Assembly: GCA_041745535.1 (NCBI GenBank) | Contig: JBGTIS010000343.1 | Coordinates: 1 to 6,945, forward strand | Direction: 5' to 3' | DNA: 6,945 nt | Source of the DNA: JBGTIS01 sp041745535 | GTDB lineage: Bacteria > Bacteroidota > Bacteroidia > Cytophagales > Cyclobacteriaceae | Part shown: positions 5,745 to 6,945 of the stretch, piece after piece | Layout: each line of letters opens with the position of its first letter | Position numbering within the stretch: the first letter of the stretch is position 1 | The notes under the pieces: generated by a model | Told to the model about the DNA's origin: nothing | The model's database searches: none | What the model saw: only the letters and a program-made list of their open reading frames with translations | Made by a program: the position numbers and the translations under genes

Positions 5745-6945
5745 TTAAGCTTTTAAAGGCAGGCAAACGGTTAAAGTAGTTTCACCGGGCTGTGATTTCG
5801 CGGTAATGCTTCCGTTGTGCTGGTCTATTATTTTTTTCACGATATCCAGCCCCAATCCGGTGCCCTGGCCTACCGACTTGGTGGTAAAAAACGGATCGAA
5901 TATGCTTCCTATAATATCTTCAGGAATGCCCGAACCATTGTCTTTAATATATACTCTTATGTTATCGCCCTCCTGCCGGGTTTCAATTGTGATAGCACCA
6001 TTGTCTGCTACCGCGTCAATGGCATTATCTATCAGATTGGTCCATACCTGGTTCAGTTCGCTTACAAATACACAGGGTTTAGGGAGTGATTCCTCATAGT
6101 TTTTATGAATACTAATGTTTTTGTGTTTTATTTTATGGTTCAGCATGGTTAAGGTACTCTCTATTCCTTCGTGAATGTCGGCCTCTACTTTATCGGGAGT
6201 CTGGTCCATGTGCGAATAGGTTTTTACCGACTGTACCAGTTTGGAAACGCGGTCTGCGGAAGCCTGTATTTCCGTTACCAGCCTTTCGGTATTCAGGTTG
6301 TTACAAATCCATGTTAAAACCGGCTCCAGGTGTTTTCCCTGCAAAATGTCGCTGATCTTTTCCACATCTTCCAGCGTTAGGCCAAAATCCACAAAAGTTT
6401 CAGCGATGTCGTACCCGTCGGTTACGCCATTATCTTCCAGCCAGTCGCTCATTTCATCTTCCCGTTCGTTGCGTTCTATCAGGGTGAGTTTCTTTATCTC
6501 CTTTTCCGAAATTTTCTCATACATAATCCGGTTTACTTCGTCTACCTGCTCCGGTTTGAGCTGCATGGAAATTACCTGTTTGAATCGTTCCGGCGTAAGG
6601 TGTAACTGCTTTTTTAATTCAGTAGCATCCCGGGCCATGGCGGCAGCCGGATTGTTCAGTTCATGGGCCAAGCCTGCTGACAGCTTGCCCAACGCCATCA
6701 TTTTTTCGTTTTGCTGCTGCAGTTGGGTAAAACTGCGCGTACGGCTGGTCATTTCCCATACCAGCGCCTGGGTAAGTTCGTAACTAAAGCTAATCAGGTC
6801 GTGAAACTGGCTTTTGTGGAAGGCCAGGTATTCTGTTTTTTTCGAAGCTATGCCGGAAGCACGGGCCACCTTCATGCGGGAAAAAGGAAGCAGGCCGGTG
6901 ATATCCCCTTTTTCCAGATCGGCCACATACCGGTTCTGATTTCCC
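5745..6945 (-). CDS. Sensor histidine kinase with cyclic-nucleotide-binding-like N-terminal domain (5' partial)
   Basis: The frame runs off the window's right edge. A GTG at 6926-6924 is internal, since upstream codons continue the domain. Counting from that GTG as residue 1, residues 1-60 look like the end of a cyclic-nucleotide-binding-like fold (KGDITGLLPFSRM, then EYLAFHKSQF). A Gln-rich helix follows (65-77), then the H-box ALGKLSAGLAHELNNP with phosphoacceptor H88 (codon 6663-6665). A charged, mostly helical stretch of about 100 residues (109-210) separates this from the second dimerisation helix near 222-241 (RVSKLVQSVKTYSHMD). The ATPase domain has N-box NLIDNAIDAV 297-306, G1 DNGSGI 329-334, F-box DPFFTT 344-349 and G2 GQGTGLGL 353-360, so catalysis looks intact. 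No membrane segment is visible, so it may be cytoplasmic, but the missing N-terminus could change that. It lies 16 bp upstream of the receiver-flavoprotein gene and is its probable cognate kinase. Confidence 0.93.
   Translation of the reverse strand, partial: GNQNRYVADLEKGDITGLLPFSRMKVARASGIASKKTEYLAFHKSQFHDLISFSYELTQALVWEMTSRTRSFTQLQQQNEKMMALGKLSAGLAHELNNPAAAMARDATELKKQLHLTPERFKQVISMQLKPEQVDEVNRIMYEKISEKEIKKLTLIERNEREDEMSDWLEDNGVTDGYDIAETFVDFGLTLEDVEKISDILQGKHLEPVLTWICNNLNTERLVTEIQASADRVSKLVQSVKTYSHMDQTPDKVEADIHEGIESTLTMLNHKIKHKNISIHKNYEESLPKPCVFVSELNQVWTNLIDNAIDAVADNGAITIETRQEGDNIRVYIKDNGSGIPEDIIGSIFDPFFTTKSVGQGTGLGLDIVKKIIDQHNGSITAKSQPGETTLTVCLPLKA

Noticed and set aside
6241..6783. 180-codon open frame on the plus strand opposite the kinase
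   Set aside because: It is Ser-rich, low-information translation of the complement of conserved kinase motifs, including the H-box; no independent coding evidence.
6924..6926. GTG as the start of the histidine kinase
   Set aside because: The frame continues upstream to the window edge and the GTG lies inside the CNB-like fold. The real start is outside.

Overview
The window most likely comes from a Bacteroidota bacterium, probably of the Cytophagales type. The first protein ends in a type IX secretion (T9SS) type A sorting domain and carries SprB-like repeats, both hallmarks of that phylum. The two translation starts inside the window lack a clear Shine-Dalgarno sequence, which is usual there. 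Base composition is moderate and similar along the window, and no rRNA, tRNA or CRISPR array was seen.

Layout. (1) Positions 1-3036, + strand: the C-terminal 1011 residues of a large secreted multidomain protein, with its 5' end outside the window. It reads as a Kelch blade, an ASH-like beta-sandwich, a malectin-like domain, an Ig-like domain, a short Asp-rich calcium-type motif, a concanavalin-like domain, two SprB-like repeats, an HYR-like module and a T9SS tail. (2) Positions 3037-3343: the only long gene-free stretch, holding a 100-bp segment bounded by 15-bp imperfect inverted repeats that may be a small mobile-element remnant, then AT-rich leader DNA. (3) Positions 3344-4066, +: a stand-alone soluble family 2 glycosyltransferase of the Dpm1/GtrB type. 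(4) Positions 4067-5728, -: a three-part fusion of a response-regulator receiver, a glutaredoxin-like domain and a thioredoxin-reductase-like flavoprotein. (5) Positions 5745-6945, -: a sensor histidine kinase with a cyclic-nucleotide-binding-like N-terminal part, cut by the window edge.

Genes 4 and 5 form the most interesting unit. The kinase lies 16 bp upstream of the fusion on the same strand, so they look like an operon-encoded two-component pair. The output would be an NAD(P)H/FAD enzyme instead of a DNA-binding domain. Both places where a thioredoxin system would carry its redox dithiol are altered: SPKS replaces the glutaredoxin CPxC, and GAAT replaces the reductase CxxC. Normal dithiol chemistry is therefore not possible at either site, although every receiver phosphorylation residue and both nucleotide-binding glycine motifs are intact. 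The architecture itself is, to my recollection, known to annotation pipelines as a fused response regulator/thioredoxin-disulfide reductase. I know of no established biochemical role, and the reductase name looks misleading here.

The glycosyltransferase and the fusion gene converge with no base between their stop codons. The secreted protein and the glycosyltransferase are co-directional but separated by 307 bp, and nothing in the sequence ties them functionally to the two-component pair.
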